A stretch of DNA of 62,000 nt, from assembly GCF_964340395.1 (NCBI RefSeq), contig NC_135566.1:15780001-15842000 (forward strand), written 5' to 3'. Below, piece by piece: positions 28,951 to 40,236 of the stretch; position 1 is the first letter of the stretch; each line of letters opens with the position of its first letter. The DNA is from Glandiceps talaboti (Eukaryota; Hemichordata; Enteropneusta; Spengelidae). Under the pieces are notes generated by a model, which was not told the origin of the DNA, did no database searches, and was given only the letters and a program-made list of their open reading frames with translations. A program made the position numbers and the translations under genes.

Positions 28951-29293
28951 TTAAAGTGGCCATATTATTTGGGATTTTTAATTTATAAAACAATTTTATC
29001 ATGACGTTGTACTTGAAAAGTCAATGTGAAACAACATATGCCAAGTCCCTGTTTGTAACCCAATACATTGCAAAAGACTGATAAAGGTGTAAAATGTTTG
29101 TTATTGTACGTACAATAACAAACTTTTTTACACCTTTTTTTTGTTAGCTTTTTGCTTTGTATCTAGTTACAAACACAGACTTAGTCAATGTTGTTTCATA
29201 TTGTTTTTTGCAAGTAGAACGGTATCATAAAATTGTTTTATAAATTAAAAATCCAAAATAAATACCCAATCCTCATCCATATGACCACTTTAA
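28951..29293. mobile_element. Palindromic (foldback) MITE
   Basis: The stretch begins ttaaagtggccatat and ends atatgaccactttaa. The two halves are near-complements across about 165 bp per arm, meeting at ttattgtac|gtacaataa near 29110. Paired blocks include aaaacaattttat, gttacaaac and aggtgtaaaa. No coding sequence fits. It is a foldback or MITE-type element that relied on a transposase in trans. The superfamily is not clear from the ends, which begin TTAAAG; a TTAA- or TA-type target is possible. Confidence 0.85.
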
Positions 29294-29699
29294 TATATCT
29301 TCTGTTTAATGAAAATTTAATACTTTTGTTGATTTCGCGATTACTTGGAAAGACATTATGTTACGTTGGATTTTCGCTTCGATCGCTTATTGTCTGTCAC
29401 ATTCAATGAAAGGGGATGAGCAGGCAATGCATTGTTGTTATTTGAAAAGAACCACAGAGAAGAGAGAGTATGTCTCAACTGAAGAGCAATTTGGTCGAGT
29501 CCATACCTAAGAGAGAAAGTCGTGCAACAATAACACTTTAAAACAAACTTTTTTGTATTAAAAAGTAATCCAAAGCTTTCAAGACATGATATAGGTTTAC
29601 ATGTATTTGTTAGTTAGAATTTACATGCATGCGAGTTCAACATTTGAGTCAAAAGTACATGTGTGATGATCAGCTTAGCTGTCCGTGAACACCTGTTGA

Positions 29700-30100
29700 A
29701 TACACGGTACACAGAGACGTCAGTGCTAATATATGTGAATGTATAACTTTAATAGTTGAGTGTTACGTCGTCTTGGATAAAGTATTGTTAGTTCTGCTGT
29801 ATCTTCGGCTCTGTTTTACTGATTGCTACATGATGGTGTCAGAAGTTGGTCAAAATTAGAAACCAAAATGGAACAGTTCGTTTTGTTACAAAATGTATCA
29901 ATGAACATTTGTTTTATTTTAACAGACATGGTGACTTGTTCTCAAAGGAGAACATCAACCGGCCCTAGATCTGTGCTGCTGGTCCCAAAACAGCTGGGAA
30001 TGTGTGGACAAAACAGCAAAAGATTCAATTTATTTCATATTTCTACGGTGGCGTTCCCCTTCGAAATAATTTCCCCCACGACATGGGAATCATACGATGG
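29700..30100 (+). mobile_element. Possible LTR retrotransposon relic (LTR end, primer-binding site, gag-like start)
   Basis: TGGTGTCAGAAGTTGG at 29834-29849 closely matches the tRNA-Leu-type primer-binding site TGGTGTCAGAAGTGGG used by many animal Ty3/gypsy elements. It directly follows a sequence ending ...gattgctaca, which could be the 3' end of an LTR, with a U5-like pyrimidine-rich stretch before it. About 150 bp on, a frame reads V-W-T-K-Q-Q-K-I-Q-F-I-S-Y, vaguely like a gag segment. No partner LTR was found downstream and no pol remains. The primer site is the only solid element. Confidence 0.35.
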
Positions 30101-30104
30101 ATGA

Positions 30105-31660
30105 AATATCTCTTCGTAGCTAGTTTGCTAACCAGAGCTGTTATTTCTTCCAGGACACTGCGAAATAACGAAATGACGCCTCTTGGACGGGTACAGTAAA
30201 AGAGGCTGTGGTTTTGACGATGCAGTATTGGTACAGTACTCTCTTTCGCCCATTCTCCTCCTGAAAAAGTGACCATCACCGACCGCAAGAGGGCGTGATA
30301 CGATACCACGACGAAAACTGTAGAATCGACAATCGCTGTAAACATGGAACTACTGGGGTTCTACTTCCATGCTGTAAACCACTAGCCTTGTTATTCTTGT
30401 TTTTATTGCGCTTCCCATTTTCTTGCGTTCCTTGAGATTATATTCAGTTATTTAATTTTATAGTCACAGTGACAAAATAAGCCCGATGGGCTGGGCGATG
30501 ACGTATTAACTTTCTGTTCTTTTTATTGTCAATTTGTAAATGTATACCGTAGTATTCACATGTCACCATAATAAACAGCTCTTACCATGGTGGCGCCCCT
30601 CTCAGATGTACACTGTATTATATTTCGTTGCTTAAGTAGAAAAATTGTCCTCTGGCTAGGGAGAATAGAAGGTACATGTAACGGGTCAAATGCCCAGTTT
30701 AGGTGTGAAAAAGGCTGATTGGGGCAGTTATACATTAAGCATGTCTTACAAATACAACAAAGTCTGATGTAAATGTATACAAGTTATATTTATTGTTGAC
30801 GTGATTCAAGCTTTTAATTTCCAGCACTAATTCTTAAGTTCAGATCAATTCAAGTATATGAAGAGTGCATGCAACTTTAAGCAAAGCAGTGAAAAAAAAG
30901 TGTACATGTGCAAGTGAGATGAATGTTTTGTGAAGCTATAAGCATATTTGATTGAGATAGTAATACATCAACAATTTTTTTGGTCTTTAAATTATGACTT
31001 TCATGATCACAATTTTGAGCCCCCCCCCAGTTGCTCCCCTCCACCCCATGCTACATCCTCTAGTGCAATACAATATCCACACAACACCTGTAGGGTAATC
31101 AACAGTATCTATACCACACTGCACTGTATTGCTCTACTATACCATAACATACACTGTATATTTCTACTGGGGGGGGGGGGGGGGAGGTATGTATTTTATT
31201 GATTTGCAATACAATTCTATGCATCGCTAAGGAGTCAATGGAACGCAGTCTACACTTCTGGTCGCCTATGTCAATACACGTGAATGTTTCTTCCAAACAG
31301 TTTAATTTGTAACAAATAAGATAAATGCAAGTTTTAAGCTCATATAATTATGGAGGTGGGAAATTTAAATATGTACAGTATCTTTCCAGAGCAAAATTAC
31401 AAGAGATGCCTACAACTGAAAATGGGAAAGAAACATTCCTGTGTATTAGCATAGCCGACCGGAAGTGTAGTTGTCGACATTGTCATGCGACTTCATTCCA
31501 TTTGACTCCACAGCGATGTGTAGAATTGTATTGCAGGTAGCGAGAATTATTAAACCACAGAATACTACTGTATCTAATATACTTAGTACTTACTGAGTAT
31601 ATACATTAGAGTTCACTTCAGTAAACTTCACATATTATGTCTTTCAGAGTCTTGAACCAT
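30105..31660. other. No gene recognised
   Basis: Intergenic-looking DNA with a run of 16 G at 31169-31184 and a C run at 31021-31028. No coding sequence is supported. Confidence 0.5.
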
Positions 31661-31702
31661 TTCATAAATACAACAATATAATATTATAGTTTATACACAT
31701 GA

Positions 31703-31708
31703 TTTATT
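31703..31708 (-). promoter_or_regulatory. Candidate TRAPPC11 poly(A) signal
   Basis: TTTATT on the plus strand is AATAAA on the minus strand, about 1.03 kb past the TRAPPC11 stop. It is the first canonical hexamer I found downstream of the stop. If used, the 3' untranslated region would include the 28-bp minisatellite. Confidence 0.3.
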
Positions 31709-32183
31709 GAACTAAAAAGTAGTGCCGAGTTAAATGTTGACATAGCGAAGGAAAATGATGAGTTGTACCAATAACCGGATGCAATGTAGTGACAATAACA
31801 TAATAACAATTGACAATCTTAAACCTACATGGGTTTTTAGAGAATGGAAGTCTCAGACAAAATTACTAGAAAATATCATTATCATGTTATGAAATATGAC
31901 ATTACACTGCGATGATTACTAAATAACAACATAGTTAATAACTGACCAGGTTATAACGCACAAACAGTTCAAAAGTTTTTTTTTAGCATTGATCATTTGA
32001 TCTGTCTTATTTTTTTTTGTATATACAATTCAAACATGTATGATAGTCATGTCAGACAGACTAACAAGAAAGCCTGACTGTCTTGTATTATACCCTGTGT
32101 ACATCATTTGATCACAGTGATTTGATCTACCAAGCTGCTGGTCATTTTTGGTAACAAACGGTTACTGAAATAGAAGTATACGT

Positions 32184-32604
32184 CCTTTACTGAAATCTGA
32201 TGATCACGTGTCATTTACTGAAATCTGACGATCACGTGCCATTTACTAAAATCTGATGATCTCATGTCCTTTACTGAAATCTGATGATCACATGTCATTT
32301 ACTGAAATCTGACGATCACGTGCCATTTACTAAAATCTGATGATCACATGTCCTTTACTGAAATCTGACAATCATGTACCATTTACCGAAATCTGACGAT
32401 CATGTACCATTTACTGAAATCTGATGATCTCATGTCCTTTACTGAAATCTGACAATCATGTACCATTTACCAAAATCTGACGATCATGTGCCATTTACTG
32501 AAATCTGATGATCACATGTCCTTTACTGAAATCTGACAATCATGTACCATTTACCGAAATCTGACGATCATGTACCATTTACTGAAATCTGATGATCTCA
32601 TGTC
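32184..32604. repeat. 28-bp minisatellite downstream of TRAPPC11
   Basis: About 15 copies of a 28-bp unit, tttactgaaatctgaygatca followed by a variable ygtryca. Several copies carry CACGTG and others are changed to CATGTC or CATGTA. It lies 133 bp past the TRAPPC11 stop, so it is probably in the 3' untranslated region or just beyond. Higher-order alternation of variant units is visible (GATCACGTGTC, GATCACGTGCC, GATCTCATGTC), which suggests expansion in multi-unit blocks. Confidence 0.93.
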
Positions 32605-32736
32605 AATTCCTCAAAATCTGGATAACAATAGGTCAGAAGCTCATAAAACTATTTATGACATCATTATTAAAATATTTATAGAACAATCATAGTATAATTA
32701 TTGTCTAGGGGGGTCATAGAATCTCATGAAATCTAT

Positions 32737-35700
32737 CTAACCAGATACTTTTTCTGTTGTTGTTAATTCTTTTCCTTGTGGCTGAAACATAGAAAAAAAG
32801 AAAAAAAAGGATTATTCATAAGTCATGTATCAATGATTCAGATGTGTGCAGTGTTCTCCACAGGATAGATAGCAAGGATGAATGCTAATTTGCATAACAA
32901 TTGACACCATTGTTCTCCCCACTATAGAGACAGCATGGTGCAAACATCATCCTTGCCATCCAGGCTGCCATGCTTGACATATTGACAGGTTTCTGCTATG
33001 CTTCAAAAGTGTTCTACCATCCTTGAGTTAATAGTATCTTTGAATGACAATATTAATTATAATATTATTCATGTGAAGAGAAATGACTGATTCCAAATGT
33101 CCATTTATGTATGTGTTAAATATAGCTATGTCAGAGTATGATTCGGTATTGAAGACATACATACATATTACACGCTGATCATTATACAAAGAATTATGCA
33201 AATTACCATGTTATTGGTATGTAAATCTAGGTGGGGCTGGGTAACCGGAACCGAAGAATTTTTTTTTCAGGCCTAAAGGAATGCTACATATTTCATATCT
33301 ACCTTAATAAATATGTGAGTAGGTAACATTCTTCCTCCAAGATCGTCAGCTACACCAGGATAACGTGGCATATTAATATGTAACCGTGGCAACTTGACAT
33401 GTCCAGGAACCAATGGATACAAGTTGTAATTTAACACTTGACTGTTGCTAGGCAACACTCTAAAACAGACCTGTCATAACAATGAGAATTGATAATATAA
33501 TATCTGGCAATATTTAAAAAAAAAAACCTTACTGTACAAAATTGATTGAGTGCCATTGAACCTAAGTTCAGTCAATATTCACAAGTTTTTTCTCAAAACA
33601 TAAATTGGCTTTGATCTTTTGAAATGTAATATCATACATTTTGTCTCTGAATTGCTTCTTACATTTGAAAAATAACATAACATTTCTACCTGTTTATGTC
33701 CAGAAAACATGAATGCTTCACTAGGTTCCATACCAGCCTCAATTTCTTGAACCATTGGTGTTTTATTGTACACAGTATATTCTACGGGTAAAGGACTCCT
33801 AACTCGGCCATGTGATGGGATAGAGGTCTCTATAAACAGTGGGATGTTCTCCACCATAACACTGGGTAAAGCCAGGATGGTCTGTATACTGGGTAGACTG
33901 CCATCATATGAAGTCCTGAAAATACATGATTAGTTTGACATCGACAACGTTGAGATCCAACACAGATGTTTACATAAAGTGGTATGCGTTGTACCATTAC
34001 AGTGACTAAAGGTATATTACAGTTCTTTTCTTGCAAGTGAGTCACAGCTATTAAACAAACTATCAAGATCAGTGAATCTGATCGCAAGGTTTCATGTTGA
34101 GACAGACACCATAAAGATAATACACACACATCACTTACACTGTGTGGGCTCTGTATTTTTCAATTTTAGGGCTTTCCATCGGGACTTTATATGTGAGTAT
34201 TGTTTAAACTTTAACATATTCTGTACGAAGTGGGTATGGGTGGTGAATTTGACAATATTGAGATCCAACACAGAGATGTTTATTACCCTGTTGATGATTG
34301 GCTGATACTATCAGACAGAAACATTCAGTATATATGACAGCCAATAGACTAACCTTTTCCATTTGATGGAATAATGTCCTATTGGTACGGTACCCTGTTG
34401 ATGACTGGCTGGTGCTACCAGACAGAAACATTCGCTAGCACCCTCATTTAGTTTCAGAGATACTGCAGTAAAATAAAATAAAATAAAATAAAATAAATAA
34501 GTTTCATATTTATGGCATCACTGCAATAAAGAACCTTGTTAGTGCAAAGTCATCTGTAAAGAAAATTAATGGAAATAGGCCTTTCCAAATTTTGCCATGG
34601 TGGCGCTCTACTTCCTGTCTGTGTGTACTTTGGGGGTATACATAGTATAGGTTACTTGGTTAATCATAGAGCAGTGCTGCTTTCCTCAATGTCTGAACAA
34701 TACCAAAAATCATCCCTGATTTACACTTTTACAGAATACCAAGGGACAAAGCTCTTAAGAAATGGTACTATGAGATGATGATACCCCAATTTGAGCGAGG
34801 GCGCTGTTTTCTCAATTTCCTGTTTGTAGTCTGGAATGGCCTATTGCCTAGGAAGGCTGATATATCACTTCAGTCTAAGTTCGGATCGACGTCAGCTATG
34901 TACTGATAAGTGAAAATGAATGAAACAAATGCATTTGATCTCAGTTATAAACCAAGATTTTACTAAACATAGTGAATTCACAAGGTCTCCTTTCCCCTTT
35001 AATGGTTTTCTTCATCACCAAAAAAATGTCATCAGCTTTGAAGATCACATGAATTACAACGGTTAAGGTTATACTGCCACCCAGTGGTCACTTGTAACTA
35101 AGGAATTCATCAGTCTGATTCCATACTTGACCAGAACAGATTGGAAACTCAACTGTATGTGTGTTATATCCATTGTAATTTAATTTCCATTATATCACAC
35201 ATACCTGATGTCAGCTGAGATTCCAATGTTTCATCCATGGAATTAACTTCATTTGACTGTTCAAAGAAAACATATAGTACAATATTGTTTTACATTATTT
35301 TTGTGCACACTTGGATATTTTGATATTTCATTTCTGTCGATACCAACAAATTACTCGTGTCTATCGGCTACTATTGTGCTCTATGTTTGAGAATGAATGT
35401 TCATGGTTTCTGGATTCATAGTTACAAAATGAACATTGCTACTCACAGTCTGAGTTGCTTCCAATTTTGTTTTTCTCTGTATGAAAGTAGAAATCTTCAT
35501 TTGCAAGTACATGTACTATAATTAGGTTATTGTTTACTTGTATCAATGCTGAATATCGTTGGTATTTGCATTGCAGTGCATTGCAGTGCAATACTGAAAA
35601 CGTTATTGTTCAGTGGTGTGCAAAATAAGCTTCGTAAAATTCTGAAGTGATAAGTTCACTCTCCTGACCTAAGTTCATGATTTTAGTAAATCGTTTGAAA

Positions 35701-36862
35701 CGAAAGTAGAACTCTGTGATACTATATATGTCAGCGTGACACACTTGGGGTAGTTGAACTCATTGCACTTACCATTGTCAAATGACTGGTTTCTATGGTG
35801 ATGGGTTTCTATGGTGATGGGCCATGGTGAAGTAAACCATAATACTTACCAGTGTCAGGTGACTGGTTTCTATGGTGATGGGTCATGACGATGTAAATCA
35901 TAATACTTACCAGTGTCAGGTGACTGGTTTCTATGGTGATGGGCCATGGTGATGTAAACCATAATACTTACCAGTGTCAGGTGACTGGTTTCTATGGTGA
36001 TGGGCCATGGTGATGTACATTTGATGTCTATCATTAGAAGGAATGGCTCCTCAGAGTGGACATGTTCAACTGTTTCAAACTGATAAATAAATCAAATCAA
36101 ATCAAATCAAATCAAATCAAAGCAGAAAGATGTAGACTTATCAATGTCGGCGGCTGTACTTCTTTACCGTAGTACTTTGCCAGGTGTCTAAATGTTAGTA
36201 AAAGTATACTAATACTCTATGCAATGTATATAATATTGGTTTGATTCTGTTGGAAAATTAATGTACTGAGTATTCATTGGATTTTCATTTCACTTTTTAA
36301 AAATCTAAATACATGGAAATGGCATCAAAGTACAACATGTGGCTAAATATACTTTAACAACTAAATATTTTTTAACAACCAAATATTTGAAATGTTTAGA
36401 ATAGAGAAATTTGTATCCTTCTTATGCAGTGAAATTTTTTGTACATGTTATTCTTGTACATCTAGGTAAAGTGACCCTATTCTCTGCCTCTTCTTTTTCC
36501 TCCTCTCTATCTTCAGGTAAAATAAAATTTGTTTTAAAATTTTGATGTCGGAACTGAGAATTTGGGTTGGTCAGGTAATGAGAGAGAGAAAAATAATTTG
36601 GGTCATCCTAAAGCAAATCAACAGGTAAAGTGAGGAGAAAGGATTAGACCTTACCTTGAGAGATGCAAGTTTAACGGAAACATCATATGGCAACACAGTC
36701 TCTATCACAATGGATTCCTCCTGTAGAAAGACAATATGTACATCATCACTGGGTATGGCTAGACTAAATTACAGTGATATCAGATGTATGACAAATCTTT
36801 GAAGGATTGCCATAGCAACAAGAGTGATCTTGTCTTCTATGGTGTACATATATGTGCACATG

Positions 36863-36918
<56 letters not shown>

Positions 36919-36989
36919 TTTGTGTGTGTGTGTGTGTGTGTGTGTGCATGAACATGCACCATGTGCTTCTGTCTGTCTGTCTGTCTCCC

Positions 36990-37021
<32 letters not shown>

Positions 37022-37055
37022 TGTATGTATGAATGTGTGTGTGTGTGTGCATGTC

Positions 37056-37088
<33 letters not shown>

Positions 37089-40000
37089 ATATATGCATGC
37101 ATGCATCCATGTATGTATGTATGTATGTATGTATGTATGTATGTATGTATGTATGTATGTATGTATGTATGTATGTATGTATGTATGTATGGATGGATGG
37201 ATGGATGGATGGATGGATGGAAGCATGCATGCATGCATGCATGTAAGTATGTATGTATATGTGTAAATGATGGGGTGGGGAGTTAAGGAAGCCATAGAAA
37301 CAGGAAATCCTGCCTTCTTGAGTTAGGTCAATCATACAGAACACTACCATTCTTTTGTACAGCTGTGGTTATTTAATCAAACTCATGTGTGATAGTTAAT
37401 AACATGATACAATATAATACTACATTCATTACTGTTTGGTTTGTTATTTACTTTATAAAATCCAAGTACAACTAAAAAACCCTTCATAGATCTATTACTA
37501 TCTTACCTTGTAACAAGTACACTGGACTTGAGATATCTGCTGTTCATGACTCACGTCAACATTTACTTGGTAAATAGTTTTTATTGAAATAAAACGACTT
37601 CCCGTCTGTAGGGCTCTCACATATAACTTCTTCTCAATCTGTTAAGTTTAGAAAGCATAGTTTATTTATCATTACACCATCATATTGGAATCTTCCCTTT
37701 ATTGACTACATTTCGCTTACCAAAGCTATTTTACAATGGTTTGACAATAGTCAGTCAGATTGACGACAATGTTACAATTAATATCACGTAACATGAAACA
37801 CAATGTCGTCTGGCGCAACAAAAATCTTACTAACATTGCTACATTTTTAAAACCTTACTGACATTGCTACATTTTAGCATCTGGCTCAACAAATATCTTA
37901 CCAACAGAGATATTTATTGAGCCAGACGATATAATGTAGCACTGTTGGTAAGATTTTTGTTGAATCAGATTATAAAATGTAACGATGTTGGTGAGATTTT
38001 AGTTGCACCAGAAGATAAAATGCAGCAATATTAGTAAGATACTTATTGAGCCAGACGACATTTTGTTTCAGGTTTTATGATTTCAATGTTATTATTTACC
38101 CGTTCATTTGCTTGTAATGATCCCAGGCTTACGCTTTTAATTCTAGGAGGTGCTACAGAGCCAACAGTCACTTCATCCAGGAATACATGGGCTGTAAATA
38201 AAACAAACACACAGCCCTTTTACACTTGATATACTTACAAATGTAGTTATGAAAACTACATATATTAATGCATTTATAACATTAAAATAAATAAAACATG
38301 ACAATTACTACCACCAAGCGTTGTAACAAAAGATATGTACTTTTATGATGTTTATATCATATCATGTAAACAAAAAGTACTGGGTCCTTGCAGGGGTGAG
38401 GGCGCTAACATGTATAAGTACGGTACATGATAAATGTATGGTACAATAAAAATCTATCAATTGACAACATATTATTGCCACAGTTGTTCTAGCAGATAGA
38501 TAGCAGCAGTTTTATGGTCTGTACATACAATAGGAATGTAATGGTAACCATTGACAAATAAATTTGAAACTTGAAATTGATATACATGTATACAGTTAAA
38601 CCCTGTTAGTGCAAACTCACTTACAGTGAAAACTCGGTTACAACAAACACTAGTCACAGGTACTGATATCATGCCATTTTTTCTATGTTAATCACAATGT
38701 TTAGAACGAACCCACTATAGTGAAAACCTGTTTACCACGAACTGATTTTCCGTCAGAGAACAATGGTTTTTGACACCTACAACAAACAGTTTACTTTTAA
38801 TTTTATCGTAGTGCTACAAAAGGATGAAACTTCGCTGACAACAAAAACATGGGTCTTCACACATCAACACTGTGTGAACTGTAGGCAGGATTTGATTTGA
38901 TTTCTAAACAAAGGCTGGGATCTCCCACTTTTTTTGGCGTGTACATAGAATGGAGACGTTAGGAGAGAGGAGTCGCTAGACAAGTAGTGACAACCCTTAG
39001 GTCACAAGTATTTTCCGTCTGAATGAAGGAAATATTGGGGAATAACATAATTATACCAGTACCATTAATATCAAAGAAAAACCCAGGAAAGTAGCGGTAA
39101 TTTTGAATGTTTTGACTCGTATTTCAAACACAGCAGAACCAGTGACATAGACACACCTTGTCGTGATATGACACACATTGTCGTGACGTAGAATGACGAT
39201 GGTATAAATTCCATATTTTTGGCTTGCCTTATGCATGAGTATTAATTGTTTGTAAGTTTGGGTATAAACTGGATTGTTCATTAGACGGTTGATACAATTG
39301 TAATTTGATATTAATAGTTATAAACTTACTTGATGATTCCAGAGTAGTGTCTTGGCCTTCCTTCAACCCAGCTGAAATACTATGACAGAATAATGAACAC
39401 TGTGTAAGCACCTAGGCATACTTACATGTCTTAGCTAAATAACTCATAGACTTGCTGAAGTCTCTCGGCTTTTTTTTCACTCCGTATTTGAATAACATTT
39501 TCTAAAAACACAATCATGTTCTTTGGTGTGAAATAGCGACCTGAGTGAGTGATTGCAAACAGGCAGATGAACACTAAGCCGTTGGGAGATTACTAGTTAT
39601 TTGGAATTTAAAAAAAAAAGGTGAGTAACAAATTCAAAAAAATTAAAGATTATAAGACCAAAAAAAAAAAATTCTCCCAAGGGACAGGTGCCAGTCTAGA
39701 TAAGTCATAATTTATATACATCATAAAGTCAATATAATAATCTATAGTATATTTGTATGAGAAATTGACAAGGGAAAGGTAAACCTTTATTTTTGTTTTT
39801 ACTACCTATCACTTCAAATTTAGTTTTGTATTCATTTTGTATATTTGTATCATGTTTCTTTGAAAGTGTAGCTTATTTTTGTTATCTGGTGAAATAAATG
39901 TCATTTATCCATTCAGTTAGAAATAGGATAAGTTTGCTAATTACCTTAAGTTGTCTATTGCGACATCTTCATTGTTCGTTAGCACTATATTGATACAATA

Positions 40001-40179
40001 GAACTCATTCATTAAGGTTGGTGGGTTGTGATATAGCTGAATGTCCATTTCACTGGATCTGGGTATAACGCTACAATCAAATAACACACAAATTAATACA
40101 CAGAGTTCAGTCAATGTCAAACAATGCAATCTATCACAATCAGTAAATAAAATGAAAATATGCACAAACATGTACTCAG

Positions 40180-40236
<57 letters not shown>

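Noticed and set aside
33273-33302. Read-through of exon 29 ending ten codons later
   Set aside because: A GTAGAT donor at 33302 joins in frame to 32737-32781, whose P-Q-G start and length match the vertebrate C terminus.
33579-33689. Extension of TRAPPC11 exon 28 through 33689 to a stop
   Set aside because: A good GT donor at 33689 and the matching next exon at 33303-33470 restore the conserved C terminus. The extension is intron.
36769-37350. Several 80-190 codon frames rich in Tyr/Met/Cys/Val or His/Thr
   Set aside because: Translations of TG and ATGT type microsatellites in every frame.
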